Of a stretch of 64,000 nucleotides of DNA, positions 34,250-42,517 are shown one piece after another (within the stretch, counting starts at the first letter, position 1; every line of letters begins with the position of its first letter). The position numbers and the translations under genes are program-made. The notes beneath the pieces were generated by a model. The model did no database searches, was not told the origin of the DNA, and saw nothing but the letters and a program-made list of their open reading frames with translations. The DNA is from Oscillospiraceae bacterium (GTDB lineage: Bacteria; Bacillota; Clostridia; Oscillospirales; Ruminococcaceae), in contig JAHHTZ010000004.1 of NCBI GenBank assembly GCA_020024285.1, positions 1 to 64,000 of the forward strand, written 5' to 3'.

Positions 34250-34277
34250 TTGCAATTTTTTCAGGTTCTTGTATAAT
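34250..34277 (+). promoter_or_regulatory. promoter of the C39-like lipoprotein gene
   Basis: TTGCAA (34250-34255), 16 bp, TATAAT (34272-34277); transcription would begin near 34284. Confidence 0.75.
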
Positions 34278-34283
34278 GGTAAC

Positions 34284-34608
34284 TTGTGTATATCAAATCG
34301 AACGAAAGGAGCACAATTTGGATCGCATCTCCTGTTGGAGCTTATAGGCTCACAATTTCATGGCGCGAGATCATTCTCGAAAGCTGTACTTGTAAAAACA
34401 ACACGAGAGTAGTAAAAGTAGACCGTTTCAGATAGTCTGATTTTTCAGCTAAAGACAAATTACTATATAGACTCAATCAACGACCGGAAAATTGGATAAA
34501 TAAAGGGCGGACAGCTTTTGTACTGTCCAATCATAAATAATACAATATAAGGCGGGTTTGTTCAGCAAGTACAATTACTTTTTTTAGAAATCAAAATGGA
34601 GTGTTGAA
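34284..34608 (+). ncRNA. long structured 5' leader, possible cis-regulatory RNA
   Basis: About 325 bases lie between the promoter and the lipoprotein start. Several short hairpins follow one another: CTCC-TGTT-GGAG, the competing GAGC-TTATAG-GCTC, CGAGA-TCAT-TCTCG, TTGT-AAAA-ACAA and GGACAG-CTTTTGTA-CTGTCC. Two tiny ORFs are possible: a TTG start near 34318 (9 codons) behind AAAGGAG, and an ATG near 34359 (11 codons, MARDHSRKLYL). I cannot assign a riboswitch class; the AGAGTAGTA segment near 34405 recalls T-box stem I, but a proper T-box sequence is lacking. Confidence 0.4.
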
Positions 34609-35433
34609 ATGATGAAAAAAATAATTGTATTTACTCTTACTCTTGGTATTCTTCTCCTCTCCGGCTGCACCCAGCCGGAAGCGACCGCAGCACCGGAACC
34701 AAAGCCGGAAGCTCAGGTGACAACCGAGGAGCAGAAACCTACTGTCAACGATGAAATGAAGATCCCTTACACCTGCGACCTGAGCCCGGAGGACGGCTCG
34801 GACAGCGCGGAGCGTCAGGGCGACCATCCCGACAGTCCTTACTATAAGGCGCCCGATTTCTACAACATGAAATCGACCGATACCTTAACCATTCTCACAA
34901 ACTTCAGAACCCAGCAGCAGACCAGCGAATGGAGCTGCGGTGTATCCAGTGCTTTGATGATACTCGACTGGTTCGATGCACTTGGAGATCACAACGAGGA
35001 AACCCTTGCACAGTTCCGCAGCAACGGACTGACCCCAGGTGCTACTTCTATGAGCCAGCTCATTGATATTTTCGAGGGCGTAGGCGGATTCGATCTGTAT
35101 TCCGTTTTGGACTGCAAAGAGAATCCGGAGGAAGTGTTTACCTTTGAATTTATTCAAAACACCCTCAAAGAAGGCAAACCTATCGCAGTCGGCTGGAATG
35201 ACTGGGGCGGACACTGGCAGGTCATCATCGGATATGACACCATGGGAACCGAAACCACCCAGGATGACGTGATCATCGTGGCAGATTCTTACGATACAAC
35301 CGACCACAATCAGGATGGCTATGGCATCTACGGCGCAGAACGCTTTTTGTATAACTTTACCTTCTTCGACTTCTTCAGTGAGGAAAGCGGCGAACCGAAC
35401 GATATGTGCTTCCTTGTTGCTTCCCCGAAGTAA
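34609..35433 (+). CDS. C39-like peptidase-fold lipoprotein
   Basis: 274 residues; GGAG 7 bases before ATG 34609. Lipobox LLSGC (acylated Cys about 21), a Pro/Glu-rich linker to about residue 50, then a papain-like C39 domain: catalytic cysteine in SEWSCGVSSALMIL (about 108), histidine in GGHWQVIIGYD (about 204) and aspartate in VADSYD. It should be a surface-anchored cysteine peptidase or a related amidase/transglutaminase-like protein. No bacteriocin or ABC exporter lies nearby, so it is not a leader-processing C39 protease. Confidence 0.82.
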   Translation: MMKKIIVFTLTLGILLLSGCTQPEATAAPEPKPEAQVTTEEQKPTVNDEMKIPYTCDLSPEDGSDSAERQGDHPDSPYYKAPDFYNMKSTDTLTILTNFRTQQQTSEWSCGVSSALMILDWFDALGDHNEETLAQFRSNGLTPGATSMSQLIDIFEGVGGFDLYSVLDCKENPEEVFTFEFIQNTLKEGKPIAVGWNDWGGHWQVIIGYDTMGTETTQDDVIIVADSYDTTDHNQDGYGIYGAERFLYNFTFFDFFSEESGEPNDMCFLVASPK

Positions 35434-35511
35434 CCAATCTGTTTTAGAAGGAATCTTTGCGATCCAATGCTCTTTTATAGAATATACACATCATTTTCCA
35501 GAATCAAACAT

Positions 35512-35548
35512 AGCCGAAGTGCATCGAATGCGATGTGCTTCGGCTTTT
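35512..35548. terminator. terminator between the lipoprotein and the small membrane-protein gene
   Basis: AGCCGAAG pairs with CTTCGGCT, extended inward by TGCATCG/CGATGTG with two G-U pairs, then TTTTG. Confidence 0.75.
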
Positions 35549-35584
35549 GTTATTGGAGAAGCTTCTTTTCCCCCTGTTTTGCAT

Positions 35585-35803
35585 TTACTTCATCTTTTTG
35601 GCGATGAAACCGCAAAGGCAGTTCACCACAAAAAACGCGACGGTATAGATCACAAACAGCCGGATGAGCTGCACCCACACCGGAGGGAGCGCACTCGTGC
35701 TGTCGTAGGGATAGCGTATTTTCCCTGTAAAATATCCCACAAGCATCATCACAGCACCGAACAGAACCGACCGCACCCCGTATTTTTCGAGCCATGTTTT
35801 CAT
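35585..35803 (-). CDS. small two-helix membrane protein
   Basis: 72 residues, with a strong GGAGG ribosome site before ATG 35803. Two hydrophobic helices (about 11-29, 44-66) and a basic end (CGFIAKKMK). No family recognised. Confidence 0.65.
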   Translation of the reverse strand: MKTWLEKYGVRSVLFGAVMMLVGYFTGKIRYPYDSTSALPPVWVQLIRLFVIYTVAFFVVNCLCGFIAKKMK

Positions 35804-35894
35804 ATGATCTCCTCCCTGCTTTTTTCCATCATATCATACTTTGCGAAAAAAGGAAACGGTTCCGTTTTTTCTTTCACAAAGTATACAAAGCAGG

Positions 35895-35923
35895 TTGATA
35901 TTCTTCCAAAAATATGATACCAT
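35895..35923 (+). promoter_or_regulatory. likely promoter of the flavin reductase/ferritin genes
   Basis: TTGATA (35895-35900), 17 bp, TACCAT (35918-35923). Confidence 0.5.
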
Positions 35924-35965
35924 AGAAAGGGCAACACCCTAAAATAAAATCTAAGGAGGAATTCT

Positions 35966-36571
35966 ATGAACGCAATGCATAAATTCAGCTACGGACTCTT
36001 TGTCCTGACCGCACAGGAAAACGGCAGGGACAACGGCTGTATCGTCAATACGGCGATCCAGGTAACCAACGACCCAAAGCAGGTATCTGTTTGTGTGAAT
36101 AAAGAAAACTATACAACCGGCATGATCGAGCGCACCGGAATGCTCAATCTCTCCTTCCTCAACGAGGATGTCACCTTCGATACCTTTGAACGCTTTGGCT
36201 TTCACTGCGGAAAGGATGTCAATAAATTCGAAGGCTTCTCCGATGCAAAAAGAAGCGAAAACGGGCTGTACTACCTCACCAAAGGCACCAACGCCATGAT
36301 CTCCGTCAAAGTGACCCAGAGCATCGATCTTGGCACCCATGTGATGTTTATCGGCAGCGTTGTGGAAGAAAACGTGCTCAACGATGTTCCTTCTGTCACA
36401 TATCAGTATTACTTTGACCACATCAAACCAAAGCCGCAGCAGACAGCACAGAAGAAAAAAGGCTTTGTCTGCAAGATCTGCGGCTATGTTTATGAAGGGG
36501 ACGAGCTTCCTGCTGATTTCGTCTGTCCGATCTGCAAACACGGTCCAGAGGATTTTGAGCCGCTTTCATAA
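35966..36571 (+). CDS. flavin reductase-rubredoxin fusion (high-molecular-weight rubredoxin)
   Basis: 201 residues; AAGGAGG-type ribosome site. Residues 1-155 are a flavin-reductase-like split barrel that binds FMN (GLFVLTAQENG, NGCIVNTAIQVT, NYTTGMIE). Residues 165-201 are a rubredoxin with C169-x2-C172-G and C187-x2-C190. In Clostridia and acetogens such fusions pass electrons from NAD(P)H to flavodiiron proteins for oxygen, peroxide or NO removal. Ferritin follows 59 bases downstream, consistent with an oxidative-stress unit. Confidence 0.92.
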   Translation: MNAMHKFSYGLFVLTAQENGRDNGCIVNTAIQVTNDPKQVSVCVNKENYTTGMIERTGMLNLSFLNEDVTFDTFERFGFHCGKDVNKFEGFSDAKRSENGLYYLTKGTNAMISVKVTQSIDLGTHVMFIGSVVEENVLNDVPSVTYQYYFDHIKPKPQQTAQKKKGFVCKICGYVYEGDELPADFVCPICKHGPEDFEPLS

Positions 36572-36630
36572 ACACTTCGGGCTCGCTGTTTTAAATTTCA
36601 GCTATTGCGAAAGAAAAGGAGATTTTCATT

Positions 36631-37143
36631 ATGCTTAATCATGAAGTAACAGCACTCATCAACAAGCAGATCAACGCAGAATTTTATTCCGCCTACCTGT
36701 ATCTCGATTTTTCCAACTACTATTACCATGAAGGCTTGGATGGATTCGGAAACTGGTTTAAGATCCAGGCACAGGAAGAACGCGACCATGCTACCCTCCT
36801 GATCCAGTATTTGCAGAATAACGGCGAAACCATCACCCTCGAAGGCATCAAAAGCCCAGACGTTCCAAAGGAGAGCATCGGGCACGTCCTGCACGAACAG
36901 CTCAAGCATGAGCAGTATGTCACAAGCCTCATCCACAACATTTACGATGTGGCACACAGCGTCAAGGATTTTCGCACCATGCAGTTCTTAGACTGGTTCG
37001 TCAAGGAGCAGGGTGAGGAGGAGCAGAATGCAGAAACCCTCATCAAGCGCTTTGACCTGTTCGGTGAGGACAAAAAAGCCCTCTATATGCTCGACAGCGA
37101 GCTTAGTGCAAGGACCTACAATCCCCCGTCCCTTGTGCTTTAG
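36631..37143 (+). CDS. ferritin
   Basis: 170 residues; AAAGGAG before ATG 36631. The four-helix ferritin with ferroxidase ligands: AEFYSAYLYLDFSNYY, QAQEERDHATLL (the ExxH ligand pair) and FVKEQGEEEQNAETL. Forms a 24-mer iron store and removes ferrous iron. Its closeness to the rubredoxin fusion suggests shared peroxide or iron control, but no PerR or Fur box is apparent. Confidence 0.95.
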   Translation: MLNHEVTALINKQINAEFYSAYLYLDFSNYYYHEGLDGFGNWFKIQAQEERDHATLLIQYLQNNGETITLEGIKSPDVPKESIGHVLHEQLKHEQYVTSLIHNIYDVAHSVKDFRTMQFLDWFVKEQGEEEQNAETLIKRFDLFGEDKKALYMLDSELSARTYNPPSLVL

Positions 37144-37163
37144 TCACTGTACCGTAAGAAACA

Positions 37164-37199
37164 AAAAGTACCTGCTTTATGATAAGCAGGTACTTTTTT
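37164..37199. terminator. bidirectional terminator after ferritin
   Basis: AAAAAGTACCTGCTT pairs with AAGCAGGTACTTTTT around a short loop. Confidence 0.9.
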
Positions 37200-37209
37200 A
37201 TTTTTCACA

Positions 37210-38157
37210 TTAAAGACTTAAAAGAAGCGTTGCGATTCGGAAATAAACCACAAGAGAAATCGCATCTGCGATGGTTGTGATGAGCGGGCTTGCCATCACT
37301 GCCGGATCGAGGTTGAGGCGGCAGGCGGCAATCGGCAAAAAGCAGCCAAGGAGCTTCGACACCATGACGGTGACGATCAGCGTCAGGCTGACTACGAGCG
37401 CTACTGCAAATTCGAGATGGTTGAGCAGCACAAGGCGAAGCAGGTTGATGACTGCGAGGGTGGTCCCGCACAGGAAGCCCACGCGCATTTCCTTCCATGC
37501 CACCTTGAACCAGTCGCCGTAGCGGATCTCCCCGAGGGAAAGCCCGCGGATGACGGTGACGGAGGACTGACTTCCGCAGTTCCCGCCGGTATCCATCAGC
37601 ATCGGGATAAAGGCAGTCAGGGCAACCTGCGCTGCCAGTGCGGTTTCGTAGTGGGTGATGATGGCACCTGTGAAGGCAGCCGAGATCATCAAGAGCAAGA
37701 GCCAGAACACTCTGTCCTTATAAAGCTCCCAAACCCGTGTCTGCAAGTAGGTGTGTTCTTCCACGGGATTTTTTTCTTTCTCATTGGCGCTCACTGTACC
37801 GATCAGACGCTGCTGTGCATCCACCACCGGTAGCTCTCCGCAGGCAAGATGCCCCATCAGGGATACTGCCTGCTTTTGGTTGTCCTCCGGATGGAGGAGC
37901 GCTTTGGGGCGGTCCATAAACTGATCCACGCGCTGATAATCGGGTGCCATGATGAGCTCGCGCACGGTAAAGGAGCCAAGCAGATACCCGTTGTCATCCA
38001 CAACATAGCAATTTGTCATGAAATCCTGCGGTACACCGACCTTTCTCAGTCTTGCCATTGCATCCCTTGCACGCATCAGCGGAGAAAGGGTGATCGGCTC
38101 GCTGGACATCATGCTGCCCACCGTGTTAAATACTGCTGCGCTGTAATTCTTTTTCAT
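37210..38157 (-). CDS. mgtE: short MgtE-type magnesium transporter (lacks the N domain)
   Basis: 315 residues against about 450 for full MgtE. It begins almost directly with the paired CBS domains (about 10-130) and has the five-helix pore domain (about 150-315) with the family signature PMLMDTGGNCGSQSS. The acidic N domain that closes the canonical channel at high magnesium is missing. AAGGAGG precedes ATG 38155-38157. Regulation is by an M-box riboswitch upstream. A short ORF overlaps its start as ATGA. The CBS domains may still sense nucleotides or Mg. Confidence 0.9.
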   Translation of the reverse strand: MKKNYSAAVFNTVGSMMSSEPITLSPLMRARDAMARLRKVGVPQDFMTNCYVVDDNGYLLGSFTVRELIMAPDYQRVDQFMDRPKALLHPEDNQKQAVSLMGHLACGELPVVDAQQRLIGTVSANEKEKNPVEEHTYLQTRVWELYKDRVFWLLLLMISAAFTGAIITHYETALAAQVALTAFIPMLMDTGGNCGSQSSVTVIRGLSLGEIRYGDWFKVAWKEMRVGFLCGTTLAVINLLRLVLLNHLEFAVALVVSLTLIVTVMVSKLLGCFLPIAACRLNLDPAVMASPLITTIADAISLVVYFRIATLLLSL

Positions 38158-38315
38158 TGTTTTTTCCTCCTTGTCGTCGAGTTCGGCAAATGCCGTTTCG
38201 TGACAGGAGATCCAGCAAACTCAGCAAAGTGAGTTGGCGTCCATCCCAGGACGCTGCATACTGTATTGAGTTTGTCGTTCGGGATCTCGACTGCCGCTGT
38301 CCATAGGATGTTCAC
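38154..38315 (-). CDS. possible 53-codon leader ORF coupled to mgtE
   Basis: An open frame from GTG 38315 ends with TGA overlapping the mgtE ATG (ATGA), the arrangement of translational coupling. It lies between the riboswitch terminator and mgtE, so it is made only when the terminator is passed. The product would begin MNILWTAAVEIPNDK and end basic. The ribosome site (AAGAGAG directly before GTG) is poorly spaced, so expression is uncertain. Confidence 0.35.
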   Translation of the reverse strand: MNILWTAAVEIPNDKLNTVCSVLGWTPTHFAEFAGSPVTKRHLPNSTTRRKKQ

Positions 38316-38352
38316 CTCTCTTTGTTCTCAAAAATTTTATCCGGCTTTGTGC

Positions 38353-38386
38353 AAAAAAATATGCGCGCCACAACGGTGACGCGCAT
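38353..38386 (-). terminator. intrinsic terminator of the M-box riboswitch
   Basis: On the minus strand ATGCGCG pairs with CGCGCAT, with inner GTCACC/GGTGGC-type pairing, followed by ATTTTTTT. Confidence 0.85.
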
Positions 38387-38401
38387 GTGAAAAGACACTC
38401 T

Positions 38402-38560
38402 GTTCTGTCGCCGTCTGAGCTTTAGCATCGCAGGGCGGTGAAGTCACATTAGATTTTGCCTTGTATTCGACAAAACCTGTTCAAACCAGCGCAGGATGTC
38501 TCCATCCCTCTGCGGCAGTGACCCATATCCTTGCGGTAGCCTTACCTACCGGATTACAGG
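38402..38560 (-). promoter_or_regulatory. M-box (ykoK) magnesium riboswitch
   Basis: On the minus strand the leader reads GGTAGGTAAGGCTACCGCAA, then GGATATGGGTCACTGCCGC, and ends with GATGCTAAAGCTCAGACGG; these are the conserved blocks of the ykoK/M-box aptamer (TAGGTGAGGCTCC, the CTGCCG block and GCTAAAGCTC). Mg binding folds the aptamer so that the downstream terminator forms. Placed directly before mgtE, as expected. Confidence 0.9.
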
Positions 38561-38563
38561 TTC

Positions 38564-38593
38564 ATTATAGCGTTTTTTTGGGGGTGCTGTCAA
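38564..38593 (-). promoter_or_regulatory. promoter of the M-box/mgtE transcript
   Basis: On the minus strand TTGACA (38588-38593), 18 bp, TATAAT (38564-38569). Confidence 0.85.
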
Positions 38594-38657
38594 GGAATTT
38601 CTGCAAAGAATTTTGCACAAATTTATGAATGCAGACCGCTCTGTCTATCCTATGCAG

Positions 38658-41600
38658 CTATTTGTATCTTCGATACTCCTCTTCCCATTTGGGGTTCGTT
38701 TCGGTGCTGGATGCGGTAGCGATCTCCAGCTGGTAGACGATCTCGCTGTAGTAGCGCGGCGGGACCTTTCCAAGCGGAACGATGCGCTCCTTGCTGGGTG
38801 CATCGTAGCAGTAGCTGCCGCGCTCCACCGTGCCTGCATGGTAGAAGACCGCATCGTATACAGTCATAATATCATCGTCCGCATACCCTACACTGCTGCC
38901 CGAAAAGTTGAGCTGCACGCCCAGTCCGATGGACTTGTCCTCGCGGTAAAAATCGAAGTATCCGCCGCCGTCGCAGATGCTGCCGCGGTACCAGCCGAAC
39001 TTTTGCAGCTTGCCGAACAGGGACACCGTCGGGAGCATCCTGCCGCCGAAGCGATCCATATGCCCCTGCTCCGGTGCTTCGTTTAGACGGTAGATCGGGC
39101 GGTCGAGCTGCTGGATGCTCTGCGTGATCTCGTAATCCTCAAGCTGCTGCTTCCATGCGGCGAGGGCTTCGTCGCTCAGATCCACCGGATGCACAAGCCC
39201 GATCCTTGCGTTTTCGGGCAAGGTATATTCTTCCTCATCCACTGTATTGAAGGAGCCGTCCTCCATGTAACGGAAGGTTTCTTTGAGTGTGGTATCCTCA
39301 TAGATGCCCCAGATGAGGCTGATGGCAAACTGGTGCATGATGGGGTTTTCCACAAAGAGCTTGCCCCATGCTGCGGTATCCCAGCAGCGCAGCTCGCTCA
39401 ATGCCGCCTCGAGCCGCGTTTTCTGCGATGCGACTGTGGTGCGGATCTGCTTTTTCAGCTCCTTAAATTCCCCATAGGCGGAGGCTGCCTTCTGCTCGTC
39501 GTCCGTTTTTCCGGGGGCAGGCATTGATTTTACGATTTTTCCGGCGTCGTTTTCGATTTGCAGCGTCATCTGCGGTGTGAGGGTGACGGTGAAGCTGCGC
39601 GGTCCGTAGTCAAAGACGCGTGTGCCGCGCTGGGAGAAGCCAAGGTCCGGCACGATGCGGTCGGCAAGCTCCTGCGGCGTGATGCCAAGCTGAGAAGCCG
39701 CATCCTTGAGGGCATCCGCTGCCGCCTGCTTCACCTGACGGAACTTGAACTTCCCGGCGATGCTGTCCACGACGAGCAGCGCAGACGGGTCGGAGCTGAG
39801 GACCAGAGCGCGCACTGCGTCACACGCGATGGCTCCGCGCGCATTCTGCGGCCACTCGTTGATGGCGTGGCGCAGCTTCGGGGTCATGGACGCTCCGCCG
39901 TAGATCGCTGCAAAGGAAAGCACCCACTTGTTCTTGCTCGGTGCAGAATCCTCCATCCAAAGCTCGTACACCTCGTGCGCCAGCTGGCGCAGATCCTCTT
40001 TGTCGAGGTCGGCGGAGAGCTTCGCCGCCGTTTCGCTGATGCCGATTTCCTTGCGCTCACTGTAGGAGAGCAGGATGGCATTGCGGCGTGTTTCGCTCGC
40101 CTGCGTGTGTGCATCGTCTGCAAAGCGCAAAAGCGGCAGCGGATTTTTGAGCAGCCATTGGAGCTTGCGTGTTCCGCTTGCTGCTACAACGCGCGCTGCA
40201 AGCTCTTCCAAATCAGCGGGTTCTTCCTCCGGCTCGGCAGACTCTCCGAGGGTCTCGCGGATGGCATCGGCAACCTTGACGTTCTTTTCCTGCTTGAGCG
40301 CCTCCCGAAGCACCTCGTGGCTGCCGTCCCTAAAGGAAGCAAGCACCTTCACCATCAGCAGGCGAGCAGCGTATTTTTTGTTTTTGAGAAGGATGCTTTC
40401 ATACTCCGCCACCCATTCGGGATGGCGCACAAACAGCTCCTGAAGCTCCCCCTGAAGCTGCACGGAGGAATCCGCTGCACAGCCAAGGAGGGCATCCTTT
40501 GCCATCTTGCAGTCCTGCTCGCTTGCACCGTTTGCCATCATGTGCTCCAGCACCTCGATGGAGATGCTGCGTCCCAGCACCGTGCTCTTTTGGCAGCTGC
40601 GGCACAGCAGCGGCAGGTACTGGATATCAGAGAGCGCATTGTAGACCGATGTGCGCAGTTCCTTCATTGTGCCATTATTATAAATGCTCTCGTACATACT
40701 GCTCAAAATCAGGAACACCGTTTCCAGCTGCATTTCCTCTGCAAGTGCTCCGCGGACGAATGCAGCGGTGCACTCGCTCCCATCGCCCGGCATCCACCCA
40801 AGGACCTTGCAGCTCATGTAGTAGCAGTAGTTGTCGCTCAATGCAAGCACAACAATGCTGCGGCACAGGAAGTTGTCCCACCCGTATTTTGCGTAGTAGC
40901 GACTCATCAATTTGATGATCTGATTCATAGATTGATAGTTGTAATTGATGTTCTTCAGGCGCTTTGGCTCGATGAATTTGAGGCTTCCCTCTCCTTCCAG
41001 AAGGTCGCGCATCTCCTGCTCTCCGCTGCGTACATCCTTGAGGAACCACAAAGTGATGGCTTCCTTGCTGTAAAGCTCCTCCATGCCGCTGACCTGAACG
41101 AGAAATTCTGCTGCCTTGTCATGTCTTGCGTCCTCTGCAAGGTGGATGGCATAGCTGATCGAGCTTTTGCAGCGTTGTGCGATTTTGCGAAATTCCTCCG
41201 CTTTTCCCTGCAAGAGCGTGTTCCCCATGCCGATGAGGAGCATTGTCTCCTTGCCCGGAACGTCGCTGCACAGCACATCGAACTGCTCCATGAGGTAGTT
41301 GTGTGGGGCGGCTTCCATGATGCCCTCAACGAGTGCAAGCGGATTGAGCTTTGCATACATCCGCACGGCGCAGCGCGCATGAGGGTCGTACTGCTGGGCA
41401 AAGAAGGAGGCTGTGCCAAACAGCGCTGTATGATGCTCGTTGGTGCTTTTGAGGCGCATCGCGCTTCGCGCATCGAATGCGTTCGTCTTACCGTCGGAGA
41501 GCATCGGGACAGGTTCGCAGGGGTTGCCCTCTTTGATGTAGTCGATGCAGGTGTCGCGCTCCTCCCCGGTGAGTTTGGGGGCTGTATGGCGGAAGGAGCT

Positions 41601-42194
41601 GATGTTTTCTTCCACCACCACGGCGCACTGGCGACGGACCCGTTCTTCGTCATACGGTGCGCTGCAAAGCAGGATGCCTGCAAGCATCACATCCATCAGA
41701 CTGTTGGAGGTGCCGCCCAGTGTCTGGGCAAGCTCCAGCGTTTGCGGCTGGGTCTGTGCAAGCTCGTGGAGCCACTCGGTATTCTTTGTATTGGGATAAT
41801 TGACGTGTGCAAATTTTTCTGCCTCCATCGCAGCGACGGCAGCAGTGCCGACTGCATCGATGCGAAGCTGACGCTCGCGGATGGTAATCTTGCGCTCGTT
41901 CTTGTCCTCCAGAACATAGATTGCCGAGCTTTTTCCCGCTGCCCACAAAAACTTGATCCAGCGCGAGATGCTCTCCTGATTTTTGTCCTGGCGCAGAAGC
42001 TCCATCCAGCGCACCAAGGCACCCTTCTCCTCATTGGAGCAGGCAAAAAAGTCCTTTGGCTGTACGCCTTTCAAAACCGAGTCGTCCGCTGTTTCCTCCA
42101 GCAGATACTCCTGTGCGATTTTTTTGTTTTCGGCACTCAGCCTGAGCACCTCAATCATCGAGGTACAGCGTTCTCTGTGTTCTTCCAATGTCAT
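38658..42194 (-). CDS. DUF4132 (MolR-like) repeat protein
   Basis: 1178 residues from ATG 42194, with AAAGGAGG 7 bases upstream. The first 750 residues are helical repeats of HEAT type without catalytic motifs; residues about 830-1170 are the DUF4132 domain (RVFDYGPRSFTVTLTP, LIWGIYEDTTLKETFRYMED, ARIGLVHPVDLSDEAL). E. coli MolR, encoded next to yehL-yehQ, has the same domain. It is the last gene of the MoxR-vWA operon; start and preceding stop overlap as ATGA. Probably a large scaffold or effector of that system; no activity is established. Confidence 0.85.
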   Translation of the reverse strand: MTLEEHRERCTSMIEVLRLSAENKKIAQEYLLEETADDSVLKGVQPKDFFACSNEEKGALVRWMELLRQDKNQESISRWIKFLWAAGKSSAIYVLEDKNERKITIRERQLRIDAVGTAAVAAMEAEKFAHVNYPNTKNTEWLHELAQTQPQTLELAQTLGGTSNSLMDVMLAGILLCSAPYDEERVRRQCAVVVEENISSFRHTAPKLTGEERDTCIDYIKEGNPCEPVPMLSDGKTNAFDARSAMRLKSTNEHHTALFGTASFFAQQYDPHARCAVRMYAKLNPLALVEGIMEAAPHNYLMEQFDVLCSDVPGKETMLLIGMGNTLLQGKAEEFRKIAQRCKSSISYAIHLAEDARHDKAAEFLVQVSGMEELYSKEAITLWFLKDVRSGEQEMRDLLEGEGSLKFIEPKRLKNINYNYQSMNQIIKLMSRYYAKYGWDNFLCRSIVVLALSDNYCYYMSCKVLGWMPGDGSECTAAFVRGALAEEMQLETVFLILSSMYESIYNNGTMKELRTSVYNALSDIQYLPLLCRSCQKSTVLGRSISIEVLEHMMANGASEQDCKMAKDALLGCAADSSVQLQGELQELFVRHPEWVAEYESILLKNKKYAARLLMVKVLASFRDGSHEVLREALKQEKNVKVADAIRETLGESAEPEEEPADLEELAARVVAASGTRKLQWLLKNPLPLLRFADDAHTQASETRRNAILLSYSERKEIGISETAAKLSADLDKEDLRQLAHEVYELWMEDSAPSKNKWVLSFAAIYGGASMTPKLRHAINEWPQNARGAIACDAVRALVLSSDPSALLVVDSIAGKFKFRQVKQAAADALKDAASQLGITPQELADRIVPDLGFSQRGTRVFDYGPRSFTVTLTPQMTLQIENDAGKIVKSMPAPGKTDDEQKAASAYGEFKELKKQIRTTVASQKTRLEAALSELRCWDTAAWGKLFVENPIMHQFAISLIWGIYEDTTLKETFRYMEDGSFNTVDEEEYTLPENARIGLVHPVDLSDEALAAWKQQLEDYEITQSIQQLDRPIYRLNEAPEQGHMDRFGGRMLPTVSLFGKLQKFGWYRGSICDGGGYFDFYREDKSIGLGVQLNFSGSSVGYADDDIMTVYDAVFYHAGTVERGSYCYDAPSKERIVPLGKVPPRYYSEIVYQLEIATASSTETNPKWEEEYRRYK

Positions 42195-42517
42195 ATCGAT
42201 TCCTCCTTTATCATACGATCCGACCACGCTTTTTGAATTCGTTCCTCCTGCATCTTTTCTTCACAAAGCTCGAGATAATGCACAAGGCGGCTGATTTGCG
42301 CGGTGATTGCAGCATCATCCTTCAGGATGGTGTTATTGCGCGATGCAAGGGCGTCCTTCAGCTGTGTCAAAAGCTGCCCTCCTGTATGCAGTCCGACGCG
42401 CTCGCATTCTTCTGCCAGCATCTGAAGCTCCGGCACCGCTGCCGAAGCCCGTGTGGACAGCCCCGATTGTAGCAGGTCCGACAGGACCTGCTCGATCTCC
42501 GAAAACAGCTGCGTCAT
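42191..42517 (-). CDS. small helical protein of the MoxR-vWA operon
   Basis: 108 residues, all predicted helix (FSEIEQVLSDLLQSGLSTRA, MLAEECERVGLHTGGQLLTQ). ATGA overlaps link it to the SWIM gene before it and the DUF4132 gene after it, so it is translated as part of the set. Family unknown to me; the E. coli yeh cluster does not obviously have a counterpart. Confidence 0.8.
   Translation of the reverse strand: MTQLFSEIEQVLSDLLQSGLSTRASAAVPELQMLAEECERVGLHTGGQLLTQLKDALASRNNTILKDDAAITAQISRLVHYLELCEEKMQEERIQKAWSDRMIKEESI

Noticed and set aside
34400..34540. T-box riboswitch in the lipoprotein leader
   Set aside because: AGAGTAGTA resembles stem I, and AAGGGCGGAC resembles the antiterminator block, but the invariant TGGNACCGCG-type sequence and a specifier loop are missing and the gene is not an aminoacid-related one.
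34609..35433. Bacteriocin leader-processing C39 peptidase
   Set aside because: It is a separate lipoprotein, not the N-terminal part of an ABC exporter, and no double-glycine precursor is encoded nearby.
39558..42236. Very long antisense open frame opposite the DUF4132 gene
   Set aside because: The minus-strand gene has an excellent ribosome site, ATGA coupling and a recognisable domain; the antisense frame is Cys/His/Leu-rich with no motif and follows from GC-rich codon positions.
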